Source of the DNA: Hyphomicrobiales bacterium
GTDB taxonomy: Bacteria > Pseudomonadota > Alphaproteobacteria > Rhizobiales > Rhizobiaceae
Assembly: GCA_021775455.1 (NCBI GenBank)
Contig: JAJFHU010000054.1
Span: 1 to 53,496, forward strand
DNA length: 53,496 bases
Direction of reading: 5' to 3'
Made by a program: the position numbers and the translations under genes. The notes below the pieces were generated by a model, which did not search any database, had not been told where the DNA came from, and saw only the letters and a list, made by a program, of their open reading frames with translations. Position 1 is the stretch's first letter, and every line of letters begins with the position of its first letter. This document shows, piece after piece, positions 26,885 through 35,732 of this stretch.

Positions 26885-29260
26885 ATGTCAGACAGTTCTT
26901 TATTCCAATCTGCATCCATGGGGGCACCCAAGCCTTCGATCATATTGCGGCCCGGGCAGGTGGCCCTTCCCGAGGGAATGGAGCGCTATGTGATTGCCGG
27001 TGGCGGGTCGGTAATTGTTCCCGTTGAAACCGGGGATAAAATTAGCGTTGTCGACATGGAAGGCAAGCAGGCATGTGAGCTGATAGGTGTTGATAGCGCC
27101 GGACGGTTCGATGCAAATGTTCTCTCGGAAAAACCCAATGCCAGTGCTGAAGGAATCCAATCCATCCTTAGTGCTGATGACGAAAGCGCGATGAGAGCCC
27201 ACGCTTCCCTCAAGCGTCGCAACATTGATATTTCAAACGCGCGATCTGTAAGGGTATTTGGCGAAGATTCCCCTGCCGGAAATCGGGTGGAAGTAACAGT
27301 GGGACGCGAAGGTATCCTTGTTGCTTGTGTCCCGGGTACACCGATGGATGTGGAATTGCAAAATACGACAACATCGATTGAACTGTTCATTCAGCGTTCC
27401 CGAATTCGGCCCGCGTCTGAAGCGGTCTTGTTGCCAGAACCGCTGGCCGATCCAGTGTTGGACTTCAGAATTCATTCTGCCACAGCGGAAAGTTTTACCG
27501 TCAAGGTGGGCGAGTATATTCAAATCATTGATGTGTCAGGGCGCCAGTGTTCTGACTTCCAGGCTTTTGCAATCGACAAGCTGGATAAAGGAAAAGAGCT
27601 TGGACTGGATGCGACCATTACCAGAACGCTTACCGGAATGACAAACCCTGTGCCAGGTCTGCCAGCCAAAGCGTTCGATAGTGAAATGGAGCCATTGGTT
27701 GAGATCATTCAGGACACCTGCGGGCGTCATGATGTGTTTCTGACTGCATGCAACTCCCGCTATTATGATGACATGGGATATCCGGGGCACGTCAACTGCA
27801 CGGACAATTTCAATACTGTGCTTGATGCCTACTCAATCGCCAAACGCAAAGGGTGGGAAGCGCTAAACTATTTCTACAACACCAACATTGACGAGGCGAA
27901 CCAGCTATATTTTGATGAACCTTGGTCACGTCCCGGCGATTACGTGATGATGCGTGCGCTGACGGATTTGGTCTGTGTTGCATCAGCATGCCCATGCGAT
28001 ATCGATGCAGCCAACGGCTGGGCCCCGACTGACATACACTTACGCACCTACAAGGCAAACGAAGATTTCAAGCGAGCAACGGCATTCAGAATGACACCAG
28101 AAGCAGAACCGGAACTAACCAAGGAAACCGCCTTTCATGAGCGACTTTCCAAGCTCACACGCGACTATACCGAATACAACGGTTACTGGTTGCCCAATCG
28201 ATTTAACAATGAAGGCCCAATCGAAGAATATTGGGCGGCACGTGAAAGATGCGTGGTGATGGATTTGTCGCCGCTTCGCAAATATGAGGTGACGGGGCCA
28301 GATGCCGAAGCACTAATGCAATATTGTGTCACCCGTAATATTCGCAAGCTTTCGCCAAGCCAGGTTGTCTACACCGCCATGTGTTACGAACATGGTGGCA
28401 TGATTGATGACGGGACAGTGTTCCGGCTGGATCAGGATAATTTCCGCTGGATTGGCGGAAATGACCTCTCCGGCATTCAACTGCGTGAGCAGGCTAAAAA
28501 ACTTGGCCTTAAAGCATGGGTTCGCAATTCAACTGACCAACTTCACAACATAGCGGTGCAGGGACCAAACAGCCGTGAATTGCTGAAAGAAATAATCTGG
28601 ACTGCGCCAAACAGACCGAAGCTTGAAGAGCTTCAATGGTTTAACTTTACCCCTGGACGCATTCGGGAATTTGGCGGCGCTCCAGTTGTGGTTTCCCGGA
28701 CCGGCTATAGTGGCGAACTTGGTTACGAAATTTTCTGTCATCCGAAGGATGCAAACACTGTGTTTGACGCAGTTTGGGAGGTTGGAGAAAAGTACGGGCT
28801 AAAACCGCTCGGGCTGGAAGCATTGGACTGGATCCGGATTGAAGCCGGTCTCGTTTTTGCGGGCTATGAATTTTGCGATCAAACCGACCCGTTTGAAGCG
28901 GGAATTGGTTTCACTGTGCCTCTTAAATCCAAGGATGATAATTTCATCGGTAAAGAAGCGCTTATACGCCGGAAAGAAAATCCGCAAAGGAAATTGGTCG
29001 GCCTGGAAATACATTCCCAAGAGGTTGTTGGACAAGGCGATTGCATCCATGTGGGAAGACCACAAATTGGTGAAGTTACCAGTGGCATGCGCTCGGCTGT
29101 CTTGAAGAAAAATATCGCGTTGGCCCGGCTGGATATTGCCCACGCCGAGTTTGGAACTGAAGTCGAAATTGGAAAGCTGGATGGACATGCAAAACGCATA
29201 CCTGCAACTGTTGTTCCATTCCCGCACTATGATCCGAAGAAAGAAAAGCCGCGCAGCTGA
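26885..29260 (+). CDS. tdm: Trimethylamine N-oxide demethylase (DUF1989-GcvT fusion)
   Basis: This 791-residue protein combines an N-terminal demethylase part of the DUF1989 type (about residues 1-390) with a C-terminal GcvT/aminomethyltransferase domain (about 410-790). That fusion is the hallmark of Tdm, which splits TMAO into dimethylamine and formaldehyde; the GcvT part can hand the carbon to tetrahydrofolate. The first part shows conserved metal-site cysteines and histidine in DVFLTACNSRYYDD, YPGHVNCTDNF and VCVASACPCDID. The second has RKYEVTGPDAEALMQYC, VQGPNSRELLKE, RTGYSGELGYEIF and GLEALDWIRIEAG. The ATG at 26885 follows GGAAA. The dioxygenase gene follows after 12 bases. Confidence 0.9.
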   Translation: MSDSSLFQSASMGAPKPSIILRPGQVALPEGMERYVIAGGGSVIVPVETGDKISVVDMEGKQACELIGVDSAGRFDANVLSEKPNASAEGIQSILSADDESAMRAHASLKRRNIDISNARSVRVFGEDSPAGNRVEVTVGREGILVACVPGTPMDVELQNTTTSIELFIQRSRIRPASEAVLLPEPLADPVLDFRIHSATAESFTVKVGEYIQIIDVSGRQCSDFQAFAIDKLDKGKELGLDATITRTLTGMTNPVPGLPAKAFDSEMEPLVEIIQDTCGRHDVFLTACNSRYYDDMGYPGHVNCTDNFNTVLDAYSIAKRKGWEALNYFYNTNIDEANQLYFDEPWSRPGDYVMMRALTDLVCVASACPCDIDAANGWAPTDIHLRTYKANEDFKRATAFRMTPEAEPELTKETAFHERLSKLTRDYTEYNGYWLPNRFNNEGPIEEYWAARERCVVMDLSPLRKYEVTGPDAEALMQYCVTRNIRKLSPSQVVYTAMCYEHGGMIDDGTVFRLDQDNFRWIGGNDLSGIQLREQAKKLGLKAWVRNSTDQLHNIAVQGPNSRELLKEIIWTAPNRPKLEELQWFNFTPGRIREFGGAPVVVSRTGYSGELGYEIFCHPKDANTVFDAVWEVGEKYGLKPLGLEALDWIRIEAGLVFAGYEFCDQTDPFEAGIGFTVPLKSKDDNFIGKEALIRRKENPQRKLVGLEIHSQEVVGQGDCIHVGRPQIGEVTSGMRSAVLKKNIALARLDIAHAEFGTEVEIGKLDGHAKRIPATVVPFPHYDPKKEKPRS

Positions 29261-29272
29261 TGGCCGAGGACA

Positions 29273-30172
29273 ATGATTGAGATTAAGGACAAACATCAAC
29301 AACTGTTTGACCGTGATGGTTTTGTTGTAGTCAAAGACGCCATTTCACATGACAAGATTGAGGCTGTTCGGGCGCGCTTTCCACTTTTGTTTCGCGGGGA
29401 ATTTGAAACCCGAAACGAACCCGATGAATGGAACTGGCGTGAGGGCCGGGACAGTGAAGAACTTACCCGACAAATTTGCAATTGCTGGCGCGCTGACAGG
29501 GTAATTGCATCAATCGTTCTGGCTGAAGATGTCGGTCAAGCATGCGCAACATTACGCGGCTGGAGTGGCGCCAGAATAAATCAGGACAATGTGATCTGGA
29601 AACCGCCGGGTGCAAAGCCACTCGGCTTTCACCAAGACGAAAGTTACCAGCAGTGGAATCGTCCGGGCGAGATGACGACCTGCTGGATTACCCTGGATGA
29701 CACGAGAGCCAGTCAAGGAACAATAGAGTATGTTCGCGGGTCACATCTTTGGCCACTGTCACCCCAGATCGAGCAGTTTCACGCACCGGATGATCCGCTT
29801 GAAGACATGAACCGGGCAGCGGATCACGCGGGAGTAGTTGCAGAAATCATACCAATTGAAGTACCCGCTGGTTCGGCTGTCATTCACCATGGTAAAACAT
29901 GGCATGGTTCACGCGATAATCATGGAACAAATCCCCGCCGCTCGGTGGTTGCCCACTGCATGGCCGCAAACAGTGAGTTTGATCCAGTGGAATCCAGCTC
30001 CATCTATGGCAAATACAAAAAACCAGACTCGCTGGAAATGGATGAGAAGGATTTTCCGGTTTTGTGGTCACAGGGTGGAGAACGGTCTGGGTGGATCGAT
30101 CAGTGGCTATCGAACAAGGATAAGCAAATCCCGGATCAGTTACCCCTCGCAGCTTTCATGAAATTTTCGTAA
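29273..30172 (+). CDS. Phytanoyl-CoA dioxygenase (PhyH)-family Fe(II)/2-oxoglutarate oxygenase
   Basis: This 299-residue protein is a PhyH-type hydroxylase. The iron site is visible as H-x-D in LGFHQDESYQQW and the distal histidine in AVIHHGKTWHGSRDN, followed by NPRRSVV, whose arginine would bind 2-oxoglutarate. It begins 12 bases after tdm on the same strand and is almost certainly co-transcribed with it and under the same phased-repeat site. Oxidative demethylation or hydroxylation of a methylated amine or related solute would fit, but no substrate can be read from the sequence. Its 3' end overlaps the convergent amidotransferase gene by 37 bases. Confidence 0.8.
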   Translation: MIEIKDKHQQLFDRDGFVVVKDAISHDKIEAVRARFPLLFRGEFETRNEPDEWNWREGRDSEELTRQICNCWRADRVIASIVLAEDVGQACATLRGWSGARINQDNVIWKPPGAKPLGFHQDESYQQWNRPGEMTTCWITLDDTRASQGTIEYVRGSHLWPLSPQIEQFHAPDDPLEDMNRAADHAGVVAEIIPIEVPAGSAVIHHGKTWHGSRDNHGTNPRRSVVAHCMAANSEFDPVESSSIYGKYKKPDSLEMDEKDFPVLWSQGGERSGWIDQWLSNKDKQIPDQLPLAAFMKFS

Positions 30173-30855
30173 AGCTGGCGGGAACTTTGCCCGAATTCGG
30201 CCATTGCGGCATCGCCCTCCGCCTTTATTTTTGGATACGCATCTTTGCCGAGGCTTTGTTCCAGGGCAGCGGCGTATTCGGGGATGGCACCCCAATTCGT
30301 TATCGTGTCCGGCTCAACCTCCACATGATACTGCGTGGACCAGGCACGATCTCCAACCCGCATCGCCTGAACCCGGCACTCAGGTGATGAAGCCAATACC
30401 ACTGCACCTTCCGGTTCCTGTGCAACTTCGACACCATGCCACTGGAGGCATTTCTGTGTCTTTGCAAGAGAACCAAAAACCGGATCGGACGCAGCAGCAG
30501 CAGTCAGCTCCACTTCCTTGATGCCAATTTCCGGAGGTCTGGCGGGGCCGCAGGTTCCACCGAGTGCGTCTGCCAATAGTTGATGGCCGAGGCACAGCCC
30601 TAAATAAGGTTTATTGAGTTCAGTCACCCATTTTTGAATGGCGGCCTTTTCTGCAATTAGCCAGGGGTACTCGACGACATCCCAGACATCCATCGGACCA
30701 CCCATTACCCAAAGCATGTCATAAGCCTCAAGTTCAGGTATAGGTTCGCCCTCGTCCAACTCCACAGCATCCCACTCAATTCCATCTTCCTTGAGATAGT
30801 TGCGCAAGGATGCAGGATGCTCACATTCAATGTGCTGAAAGACCAAAAGCTTCAC
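30136..30855 (-). CDS. Class I glutamine amidotransferase (GATase1) domain protein
   Basis: This 239-residue protein has the complete GATase1 triad: nucleophile cysteine in YLGLCLGHQLLADALGG, and histidine with glutamate in AWSTQYHVEVEPDT. It resembles stand-alone GMP synthase-like amidotransferases, which release ammonia from glutamine or hydrolyse gamma-glutamyl compounds. In a methylated-amine island a gamma-glutamyl amide hydrolase is conceivable, but unproven. I took the GTG at 30855 as start (GGGGGCG 8 bases upstream, family-like MKLLVFQHIECEHPASL); a longer frame up to 30918 would run into the terminator of the gene upstream. Confidence 0.82.
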   Translation of the reverse strand: MKLLVFQHIECEHPASLRNYLKEDGIEWDAVELDEGEPIPELEAYDMLWVMGGPMDVWDVVEYPWLIAEKAAIQKWVTELNKPYLGLCLGHQLLADALGGTCGPARPPEIGIKEVELTAAAASDPVFGSLAKTQKCLQWHGVEVAQEPEGAVVLASSPECRVQAMRVGDRAWSTQYHVEVEPDTITNWGAIPEYAAALEQSLGKDAYPKIKAEGDAAMAEFGQSSRQLYENFMKAARGN

Positions 30856-30904
30856 GGAACAACGCCCCCATAATTCTCGCAATAATTTTGGATAAGCATA
30901 GAAC

Positions 30905-30928
30905 AAAAAGGGCTCCATGCGGAGCCCT
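30905..30928 (-). terminator. Rho-independent terminator of the PhyH-monooxygenase-EamA operon
   Basis: On the minus strand an 8-pair stem (AGGGCTCC with GGAGCCCT, loop of 4) is followed directly by a run of five T. It lies 25 bases after the stop of the EamA gene. Confidence 0.8.
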
Positions 30929-30952
30929 AGTCCTCATATTTTTTGCTTTGTT

Positions 30953-31960
30953 TCAGGCCCGTGCCTGCACTGTTTGCCCGTCGATTTCCACAGTGGTTTC
31001 TTCTTGAGTGGATTGAGCAGACCGCTTGCGCAGTTCCTGATCCGGAGTTTTTTCCCTGCCTGATGCAACAATCCAGGCACCTGTCGCCAGAAAAGCTGCT
31101 GCTATGTAAAACATCATTGTCGGCACTTCTGCAAACAGGAAAAATCCTAGCACACCGGCAAACAAAGGATGCAACATGTTGATGAGCGCTACCGCCTGCC
31201 CTCGTAACTGCTGCATCGACTTGTTCAAAATTGAATGCCCAAGAACGGTTGGGAAAATTGCCAGACCAGCTGCCATCATCCATTGATAGTTGTCTTGAGG
31301 CAAATACTGATCCGGCCTCATGCCGCCCGTGGAAACCGCCCACAGACCAGCGGCGGCAGCGGCCAATACTCCTGCTACTGCGTAGAGCGGAACCACATAC
31401 AGGAAAATAGACGGGAAATGTCCAAAACGTCGGCCCAAGCACAAATAAACAGTCAGCAAGATCATGGCTATCAGGCACATTGCATCGCCAAAAGCATAGG
31501 CAAAGGAAAGGTTGATGTCTGACCACACCAGGATAACGAGACCCGTGAGAGCTACAATCGTGGCAATGATTTCGCGCGTAGTTGTTACAACCCGATACAT
31601 GAACCAGAGTACAGCCGGCATTGCTAGCGGCATCAGATTTACGAGCATGGAGGCGTTTGCCATTGGCGCATTTCTCGCACCAATGTTCCAAAATGTATTC
31701 TCAATCGCAAAAATCAGAGCCGGCAACGCGACTGCTATCAATATCCCCTTCCCTTGAAATACATCGCCTAGCTTAAACTCAGGATGTTTTTTCCATTGAT
31801 AAAAAAATATTGGTGAGAGTATCAATGCGGCAATGATCATCCGGTATGAAACCAGAACAATTGGGTGAAGTGAGGATTCCCGAATAAAATATGCCGCTCC
31901 AGAGGTGCAAGCCACCCCAATCAGCAACAAGAGGTAACGCATATAGATATTGTTGAACAT
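30953..31960 (-). CDS. EamA/DMT-family membrane transporter
   Basis: This 335-residue protein has ten predicted membrane helices in two EamA repeats, for example LLLLIGVACTSGAAYFIRES, FWNIGARNAPMANASMLVNL, IVALTGLVILVWSDINLSFA, GHSILNKSMQQLRGQAVAL and GVLGFFLFAEVPTMMFYIAA. It has an extra charged tail of about 35 residues. The DMT family mostly exports amino acids, amines or metabolites. It lies 11 bases after the monooxygenase gene and is the last gene before a terminator, so it may export a product or by-product of that operon. The ATG has GGAGTA upstream. Confidence 0.85.
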   Translation of the reverse strand: MFNNIYMRYLLLLIGVACTSGAAYFIRESSLHPIVLVSYRMIIAALILSPIFFYQWKKHPEFKLGDVFQGKGILIAVALPALIFAIENTFWNIGARNAPMANASMLVNLMPLAMPAVLWFMYRVVTTTREIIATIVALTGLVILVWSDINLSFAYAFGDAMCLIAMILLTVYLCLGRRFGHFPSIFLYVVPLYAVAGVLAAAAAGLWAVSTGGMRPDQYLPQDNYQWMMAAGLAIFPTVLGHSILNKSMQQLRGQAVALINMLHPLFAGVLGFFLFAEVPTMMFYIAAAFLATGAWIVASGREKTPDQELRKRSAQSTQEETTVEIDGQTVQARA

Positions 31961-31971
31961 TGTTGTACTCC

Positions 31972-33684
31972 TTAAGCTCGCTGAAGCTTTTGTTGTTGAC
32001 CGGGTTTGCCGTCAGTTCGTTCAGATCGCGAACGCAACTCAACTGCTGAACGGCAACTCATATTGAATCCGGAATACCCGTTTGCAGCGACTTCATTGCA
32101 GCGGTTTACATAATCGGGGTACCCGAGATAGGGCATGAAGTAGCGTGATCCGTTGTTGGTCGAATCGCCTACATATCGCGAGTTACACGCATGGTAGAGT
32201 GTTCCGGCAGCGAGCCGGTCGACTTGGTCTGCCCATTGTTTTTCGGCTTCGGGTTTTGCTTCAACCTGATGCAAATTCTTTGACCGAACATAATCAATAC
32301 ATTCGGCAATCCAGTCTACGTTTTGCTCAATCGACTGCACCATGTTTGATGTAATTGAAGGACTTCCTGGACCACTCACCACAAACAGGTTCGGGAAATC
32401 AGGAATTACCATCCCAAGATACATGGTTGGATTGCGGTTGCCCTCCCAACGATCAGAGAGGCGCTTACCCGATCTTCCACGAATATCAATTCGACGCAGA
32501 GCATCGACCATGTCAAAAAACCCAGTGGCGAACACCACGCAATCCAGCTGATGATTACCTCCACCTGCGCGTAAGCTATTGGTCGTAAATTCAGTTATCG
32601 GGTTGTCGGAAATGTCTACCAGCGAAACATTTGGACGATTGAATGTCTCGTAGTAATCCGTACCCATCGACAATCGCTTGCACCCGAATGCAATCTTGGG
32701 ACATAGCATTTCTGACGTTTCTGGATCATCGACGATTGATCTTATTTTGCGGCACAGAAAGTCAGCCGCTGTCGCATTGCTTTTTGGATTGCGTAGCAAG
32801 TCTTCGAATGCTGCAAGAAAGTAAAATCCACCCTGCTGCCAACGCCACTCATATTCAGCGTCTTGTTCCTCAGGGGTTCGATCAAGTGCCGAACCCTTGT
32901 TCATCGGGTCGCCGGCAGAGTATCCGTAAGGCATTTGCTGGTTACGCTGTCTGAAGGCTCGATAATCTATCTTTATTTTGGCTTGGGATTCTGCATCCAA
33001 TGGATAATTGCGAATTGGAACGTAATAATTGGCGGTTCGCTGAAACACTGTCAGGTGTTCAGCATCTTTGGCAATTATCGGAATGCACTGAATGCCGGAT
33101 GTTCCTGTTCCAATTATCCCTACATTTTTCCCTGTAAAACTCACCTCCTTCTTTGGCCACTTTGCGGTATGAAACACTTCTCCATCGAAGCGATCCAAGC
33201 CGGTAATGTCAGGAATGCGGGGAGATGATACTGCACCGGTCGCCATTATGCAGAACTGCGCCTCAATTCTGTTCCCGCGATTGGTCTTGATCACCCAAAG
33301 ACCGCTTGCATTGTCCATTTTCGCTGAAAGTACTTTGGTATAAAAAACAATATCGCTTCTGAGATCGAACCGGTCGGCTACATGGTTTAAATAACTCAGG
33401 ACTTCAGGTTGGGCTGCATAGCGTTCTGACCATACCCACTCTTGTTGGAGTTCCTCACTAAACTGATAGGAATATTCCATGCTTTCAATGTCGCAGCGAG
33501 CGCCGGGATACCGGTTCCAAAACCAGGTTCCTCCTACACCACTGCCAGCTTCATAAACACGTACAGAGAGTCCAAGTTTTCTCAGGCGATAAGTTGCATA
33601 GAGGCCGGCAATTCCGGCCCCAACAATTACAACATCGACCTGTTCCATTCCCTTAGCACTCTCCAATTTCGCAGAATCGTGCAT
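31972..33684 (-). CDS. Flavin-dependent monooxygenase, Baeyer-Villiger (cyclohexanone monooxygenase) type
   Basis: This 570-residue protein has both Rossmann motifs (VVIVGAGIAGLYATYRLR for FAD, NVGIIGTGTSGIQCIP for NADPH) and the Baeyer-Villiger fingerprint F-x-G-x3-H-x3-W-P in FDGEVFHTAKWPKK. VGGTWFWNRYPGARCDIES and the C-terminal SPSITSNMVQSIEQNVDW are also typical. It would insert oxygen into a ketone or oxidise a heteroatom such as N or S using NADPH. It lies between a PhyH-type oxygenase and an EamA exporter with gaps of 35 and 11 bases. The substrate is unknown. The ATG at 33684 has a strong GGAGG site. Confidence 0.87.
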   Translation of the reverse strand: MHDSAKLESAKGMEQVDVVIVGAGIAGLYATYRLRKLGLSVRVYEAGSGVGGTWFWNRYPGARCDIESMEYSYQFSEELQQEWVWSERYAAQPEVLSYLNHVADRFDLRSDIVFYTKVLSAKMDNASGLWVIKTNRGNRIEAQFCIMATGAVSSPRIPDITGLDRFDGEVFHTAKWPKKEVSFTGKNVGIIGTGTSGIQCIPIIAKDAEHLTVFQRTANYYVPIRNYPLDAESQAKIKIDYRAFRQRNQQMPYGYSAGDPMNKGSALDRTPEEQDAEYEWRWQQGGFYFLAAFEDLLRNPKSNATAADFLCRKIRSIVDDPETSEMLCPKIAFGCKRLSMGTDYYETFNRPNVSLVDISDNPITEFTTNSLRAGGGNHQLDCVVFATGFFDMVDALRRIDIRGRSGKRLSDRWEGNRNPTMYLGMVIPDFPNLFVVSGPGSPSITSNMVQSIEQNVDWIAECIDYVRSKNLHQVEAKPEAEKQWADQVDRLAAGTLYHACNSRYVGDSTNNGSRYFMPYLGYPDYVNRCNEVAANGYSGFNMSCRSAVELRSRSERTDGKPGQQQKLQRA

Positions 33685-33719
33685 AACGACCCTCCTTTCT
33701 GGATGAGTTGTGGATGGAA

Positions 33720-34676
33720 TTAGACGACCGTTTTCACGTCCTTTGAGAAACGGATCGCACCGCCATGTTCAACATCGGTAAACCTTGAAAACCGATCTTC
33801 CTGTGCGGCATAAACGTATTTTTTGATGCCGGTTGAAATGCCTCCGCCAAATTCAAATTCTGCCTTCCAGCGCTCCTTGTCGAGATGCGAATTCAGATCG
33901 ATAAATCGAAAGGCAACTCCAATACGGCGAGTGGCATTCTTTTGTTGAAAACGTGAACTGCGATGCCAGACATTTTTGTTGAAGAGGAATGCATCTCCAA
34001 CATTAAAATCATCTTCCACGGCATTTTCTTCAAAGATGGGTTCCATCGCTTCGTGGGCTTGTTTGAACCCACCCAGCAATTCCTCAATATCGTCACCCTT
34101 GTTCATGTGATCAGCGAGCATGGACCCCAGGTCATAATCGCGACGGGCAGAATAAATACTTTCGGGAACGTAAGCCATGCCACCGCCAGTTTTCTTGGCA
34201 TTGACAGGGCTTAACGGCACCCAAAGCGTACATGCCATATCTTCCGGGCGTATGTATCCAAAACTGATGTAACCGAAATGCCACGGCAAACCCGTACCTC
34301 CCTTGGACAATTCAAATGCCTGAGCTTCGGTGAATATCATCCGCCTCTCCATTAAATCGCGAAAGACATCAGCAAACTCCTGACTACGGATAATTTCCTG
34401 CATGGTTGGGTCTTCATGCAGGCGAAAGGCGACACGGGAAAGGGTGCCATCGGTGTTCATCTTGTCTTGCTGAATCAGCCTTTCCGCAACGTTGCGAATA
34501 CCCTCGACAGCCTCCGGGGTGAAAATGTTTCGAACTGGAAGAAAGCCATTTCTGTCATATTGGGCTTTTTCATCCGCTGTAAACTTAACCTGATTTACCA
34601 GGTTGGAACCACTGACATTGACGTCGCCCTTTTTGGCTTTCTTGCGTGCAACTGGTGTTTTTGATTGAATATTCAT
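33720..34676 (-). CDS. Second PhyH-family Fe(II)/2-oxoglutarate oxygenase
   Basis: This 318-residue protein has the PhyH fold: YDRNGFLPVRNIFTPEAVE near the start, GTGLPWHFGYISFGYI, VPLSPVNAKKTGGGMAYVPE, DAFLFNKNVWHRSS (distal histidine) and RRIGVAFRFIDLNS (2-oxoglutarate arginine). In the first metal motif PWHFGY the usual H-x-D/E reads H-x-G, so metal binding may be altered as in halogenase-type or non-canonical members. I chose the ATG at 34676 because GGGAG stands at the right distance; ATG at 34682 is too close to it. It heads the operon with the Baeyer-Villiger enzyme and EamA exporter. Confidence 0.75.
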   Translation of the reverse strand: MNIQSKTPVARKKAKKGDVNVSGSNLVNQVKFTADEKAQYDRNGFLPVRNIFTPEAVEGIRNVAERLIQQDKMNTDGTLSRVAFRLHEDPTMQEIIRSQEFADVFRDLMERRMIFTEAQAFELSKGGTGLPWHFGYISFGYIRPEDMACTLWVPLSPVNAKKTGGGMAYVPESIYSARRDYDLGSMLADHMNKGDDIEELLGGFKQAHEAMEPIFEENAVEDDFNVGDAFLFNKNVWHRSSRFQQKNATRRIGVAFRFIDLNSHLDKERWKAEFEFGGGISTGIKKYVYAAQEDRFSRFTDVEHGGAIRFSKDVKTVV

Positions 34677-34899
34677 CGCCATTCTCCCTAAAGGTTTAAC
34701 CAATTAACCCCAGCCTGCATTGATATTTCGCGCTTCTGGATTTTTCCAAAATCGAAGATATTTCCGCGTGGAAATTATGCGGATGCCGGTAGGTTGCAAT
34801 GGAACCGGATTGCCCAATACGGCGGATTATCCAATTCGGTTACTTTGTGGTCGTAAATTTGGTGATAAACAGCCTATGTGATGAGTGAACGTAAAATCG

Positions 34900-35697
34900 T
34901 CACTGATTTGCCAACTCGCCGCCATAATTCAAGGACGCGTGATGGCTGTTCTCCAGCATTACTGGCATTGGGCTCTCACTGATTTGAACCGATACTTCCC
35001 GAAACAGTTTTTCGTGAATCGCTTCACCAAAAATCTCAAAGTTTTCAGCTTCAACAACAAAGCTTCCCGGACCCTGAATGACATTGTTTCGATACCATTC
35101 ATCGAGGCGAAAAAAGTCCGTCAAAATTGCCAATCCGTTTATGTTTATTCCATGCAATTGTGCTGCCTCTCGCGCATCAGGTAACAATACCGCGTCTCCA
35201 AACATCGGATCAGTTTCTATTCCATCACCTGACACGTCGATCACCCGGCGCAGGCCACTGTGGCCATTTTCATCAATCATCTTGATAGCAAATGCGATGC
35301 CGTCTCCAATGCTGGTTCCACCCCCACCAATCCCGTAGTTTCGACCAGAATGTTGATAGAAATTCTCGACAACGTAGGCAAAACGATTTGCATCTTCAGG
35401 AGACGCAATGATATGCCACTCGGTTGGAAACTTGGGAAACACCGCGTCGGACCAGATCATCATTGAAACGGCAATTTTACCAACCGGTCCTGAACGAATT
35501 GCTCCCTGGAGTTCAGGGTTTCGAAACGCTGCAGCGTATCCTTCCAATTGCAATTGAAATTCCGAACTGCTGATACTGCCGGAACCATCCACCGCGAGCA
35601 CCAGTTCAAGGTCCACTTCTTCGGCCCGTATTGATAAGGTATCTGTCAACCATATCGCTACAAGCAAAAGAAAAAGGCGGTGACATTTCTTGAACAT
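34900..35697 (-). CDS. DUF1194 secreted von Willebrand factor A-like protein
   Basis: This 265-residue protein has a signal peptide (MFKKCHRLFLLLVAIWL) and a single vWA-like domain. The MIDAS metal motif D-x-S-x-S is visible in LAVDGSGSISSSEF, with GGGGTSIGDGIAFAI and VIDVSGDGIETD supplying further ligands. DUF1194 proteins are widespread in alphaproteobacteria, are probably periplasmic, and have no known role. The gene starts 35 bases after tmm and may simply be at the end of the tmoX-tmm transcript. ATG 35697 was chosen over 35715 for its AAGGG site and signal peptide. Confidence 0.82.
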   Translation of the reverse strand: MFKKCHRLFLLLVAIWLTDTLSIRAEEVDLELVLAVDGSGSISSSEFQLQLEGYAAAFRNPELQGAIRSGPVGKIAVSMMIWSDAVFPKFPTEWHIIASPEDANRFAYVVENFYQHSGRNYGIGGGGTSIGDGIAFAIKMIDENGHSGLRRVIDVSGDGIETDPMFGDAVLLPDAREAAQLHGININGLAILTDFFRLDEWYRNNVIQGPGSFVVEAENFEIFGEAIHEKLFREVSVQISESPMPVMLENSHHASLNYGGELANQ

Positions 35698-35732
35698 GCC
35701 GCCGCCCTTAATCATGTTGTTTCAACCGCTTG

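Noticed and set aside
34699-34712. Phased CCA pair upstream of the second PhyH gene
   Set aside because: Only two copies (34700 and 34710) occur and they lie very near the ribosome site, so chance is a fair explanation.
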